NCBI RefSeq assembly: GCF_000225525.1
Contig: NZ_AGBF01000021.1
Span: forward strand, 1 to 64,000
From: Streptomyces zinciresistens K42
GTDB lineage: Bacteria > Actinomycetota > Actinomycetes > Streptomycetales > Streptomycetaceae
Direction of reading: 5' to 3'
Length of the DNA stretch: 64,000 nucleotides
The position numbers were made by a program, and so were the translations under genes. Of the stretch, positions 62,473 to 64,000 are shown piece by piece. The first letter of the stretch is position 1. Each line of letters opens with the position of its first letter. The notes beneath the pieces were generated by a model. The model saw nothing but the letters and a program-made list of their open reading frames with translations. It made no database searches and was not told the DNA's origin.

Positions 62473-64000
62473 ATGCAGCGACAGCACACACCGAGGGCGA
62501 CGGGCACCAGGGGCGTACTGACCGCGCTCACCGCGGCGGGCGCACTGCTGCTCGCCGGCTGCGGGGGCGCCTCCGGCGACGGCTCCTCGGCCCGGCGCGC
62601 GGACCGCGACGGACTCCCCGCCGCCCCGGAGCGCGGCGCGGCGGGCGGGCAGAAGAACGGCGACGCGTCCGGCGCCCGGAAGTTCGCGCCCGCCCCCGCC
62701 CCCGACCGCCTCTCCACCTTCGCCCTGGACGTCGACACGGCCTCCTACGGCTACGCCCGCCGCACCCTGGCGGAGGGCCGGCTGCCCGATCCCGCGACGG
62801 TCCGCCCCGAGGAGTTCGTCAACAGCTTCCGCCAGGACTACGACCGCCCCGACGGCGACGGCTTCACGGTCACCGTCGAAGGCGCCCGCACCGGCCGCGG
62901 CACCTGGTCCCTGGTCCGCGTGGGGCTGGCCACCCGCCCCTCCGGGGACACCGGCGAACGGCCGCCCGCCGCCCTGACGTTCGTCATCGACATCTCCGGT
63001 TCCATGGGCGAACCGGGCCGCCTCGACCTCGCCAAGGACTCCCTCGGCGTGATGACGGACCGGCTGCGCGACGACGACTCCGTCGCCCTCGTCACCTTCA
63101 GCGGCGAGGCGGAGCGGGTCCTGCCGATGACCCGGCTCGGCGGCAACCGCGCCGAGGTCCGCGACGCGATCGAGACGCTGGAGCCCACCGACTCCACCGA
63201 TCTCGGCGCGGGCATCGAGACGGGCTACGCGACGGCCGCCGACGGACTGCGCGAGGGCGCCACGAACCGGGTCGTCCTCGTCTCGGACGCGCTGGCCAAC
63301 ACCGGGGACACCGACGCCGACACCATCCTGGAGCGCGTCGCCTCCGAACGCCGCGAGAACGGCATCACCCTGTTCGGCGTGGGCGTCGGCAGCGACTACG
63401 GCGACGCGCTGATGGAGCGGCTGGCCGACCGGGGCGACGGCAACACCGTGTACGTCTCGGGCGAGAAGGAGGCCCGCGACGTCTTCAGCCGCCAACTGCC
63501 CCGCAACGTCGACCTGACCGCCCGCGACGCCAAGGCCCAGGTCGCCTTCGACCCGGAGACCGTGCGCGAGTTCCGCCTCATCGGCTACGACAACAGGCGG
63601 GTGGCCGACGAGGACTTCCGCGACGACCGCGTCGACGGCGGCGAGGTCGGCCCCGGCCACACCGTCACCGCCCTGTACGCCGTGCGCACCGCCCCCGGCG
63701 CCGAGGGCCCCCTCGCCACCGCGCGCGTGCGCTGGCTCGACCCGTCCTCGCGCACCCCGCACGAGGCGTCGGGCCGGATCGCGACCGGCGCCCTGCGCGC
63801 GTCCGTGTGGGGCGCGAGCCCGCGGTTCCAGGTCGCCGCCACCGCCGCCTACTTCGCCGACGCGCTGCGGCGCGGCGAGGACCGCGGCGAGGACCGCGTC
63901 CGCGCACTGCCCGGCGCTCCCGGACTCGACCGACTCGCCGACCGGGCAAGGGAGTTGGCGGCGGTGACGGAGGACAAGGACGTGCGCGCGCTCGCCGACG
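62473..64000 (+). CDS. VWA-domain lipoprotein (YfbK-like), 3' end beyond the window
   Basis: At least 509 residues. The lipobox is LLLAGC with C30 after an Arg-containing signal sequence. The N-terminal vWF_A-like region (PAPDRLSTFALDVDTASYGY) is the family's conserved start, followed by a von Willebrand A domain with the MIDAS motif DISGS (D173) and the T/D ligands in PTDSTDLGAGIETGY and LVSDALANTGDTDADTI. A DUF3520-like C-terminal region begins near residue 400. The frame runs off the right edge. Such proteins are surface metal-dependent adhesion or chaperone-like factors. ATG start; RBS weak (ggggcacgg). Confidence 0.88.
   Translation, partial: MQRQHTPRATGTRGVLTALTAAGALLLAGCGGASGDGSSARRADRDGLPAAPERGAAGGQKNGDASGARKFAPAPAPDRLSTFALDVDTASYGYARRTLAEGRLPDPATVRPEEFVNSFRQDYDRPDGDGFTVTVEGARTGRGTWSLVRVGLATRPSGDTGERPPAALTFVIDISGSMGEPGRLDLAKDSLGVMTDRLRDDDSVALVTFSGEAERVLPMTRLGGNRAEVRDAIETLEPTDSTDLGAGIETGYATAADGLREGATNRVVLVSDALANTGDTDADTILERVASERRENGITLFGVGVGSDYGDALMERLADRGDGNTVYVSGEKEARDVFSRQLPRNVDLTARDAKAQVAFDPETVREFRLIGYDNRRVADEDFRDDRVDGGEVGPGHTVTALYAVRTAPGAEGPLATARVRWLDPSSRTPHEASGRIATGALRASVWGASPRFQVAATAAYFADALRRGEDRGEDRVRALPGAPGLDRLADRARELAAVTEDKDVRALAD

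Overview
The window is a chromosomal segment of a very high-GC actinomycete, almost certainly a Streptomyces. Codon third positions are nearly all G or C, GTG starts are common, many genes overlap by ATGA or GTGA, and Tat, Sec and lipoprotein signals are frequent. From memory, the order mmsA(msdA) - TetR/MMPL - copZ/copA - citA matches the S. coelicolor region around SCO2726-SCO2736, so the right half looks like conserved core chromosome read in the opposite direction.

Left part (1-9.2 kb): a PucR-type regulator (cut by the window edge) faces a sodium/solute symporter, an agmatinase-family ureohydrolase and a ThDP-dependent decarboxylase-like enzyme, a plausible guanidino-compound (2-ketoarginine / guanidinobutyrate) catabolic unit. 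Next come a small secreted protein, a tightly coupled AAA ATPase + RloB pair (candidate anti-phage module), a secreted endonuclease I and the decayed remnant of an IS5-family transposase.

9.2-18.2 kb: an envelope-type ABC export system (FtsX/MacB-like permease, ATPase, adaptor with a peptidoglycan-binding domain, lipoprotein) is divergent from its probable two-component regulator, with TTGTCA repeats in the shared promoter. A beta-lactamase-fold secreted serine hydrolase and a secreted phytase-like protein follow.

18.2-30 kb: a single-chain heterodimer-type ABC exporter, a Cys-rich secreted protein, a Tat-exported GH3 N-acetylglucosaminidase, a TIM-barrel isomerase, a 5'-truncated MarR-GNAT gene, a TetR/aldo-keto reductase divergon with two matched operators, and a dihydroflavonol-reductase-like SDR.

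30-40 kb: two sugar loci, each with a LacI-type regulator. One is an uncharacterised three-gene operon (Gfo/Idh/MocA dehydrogenase, DUF993 aldolase-like protein, xylose-isomerase-like TIM barrel). The other is a ribose operon (rbsR-rbsA-rbsCB fusion-rbsK-rbsD) with a perfect 20-bp hairpin between transport and kinase genes and a strong terminator at the end.

40-54 kb: RecD2 helicase, citrate synthase (with a candidate leader ORF and a candidate small RNA downstream), copper efflux copA/copZ with a CsoR-type operator, a TetR/MMPL exporter pair, a zinc alcohol dehydrogenase with a repeat-expanded C terminus, a GNAT and a small HTH protein.

54-64 kb: myo-inositol catabolism genes (iolC, a Cgl0158-type aldolase, mmsA) without iolB/D/E/G, an AAC(3)-I-like GNAT, a fusion of an extracellular S15-type hydrolase to an ABC ATPase with its ABC-2 permease, and a VWA lipoprotein cut by the right edge.
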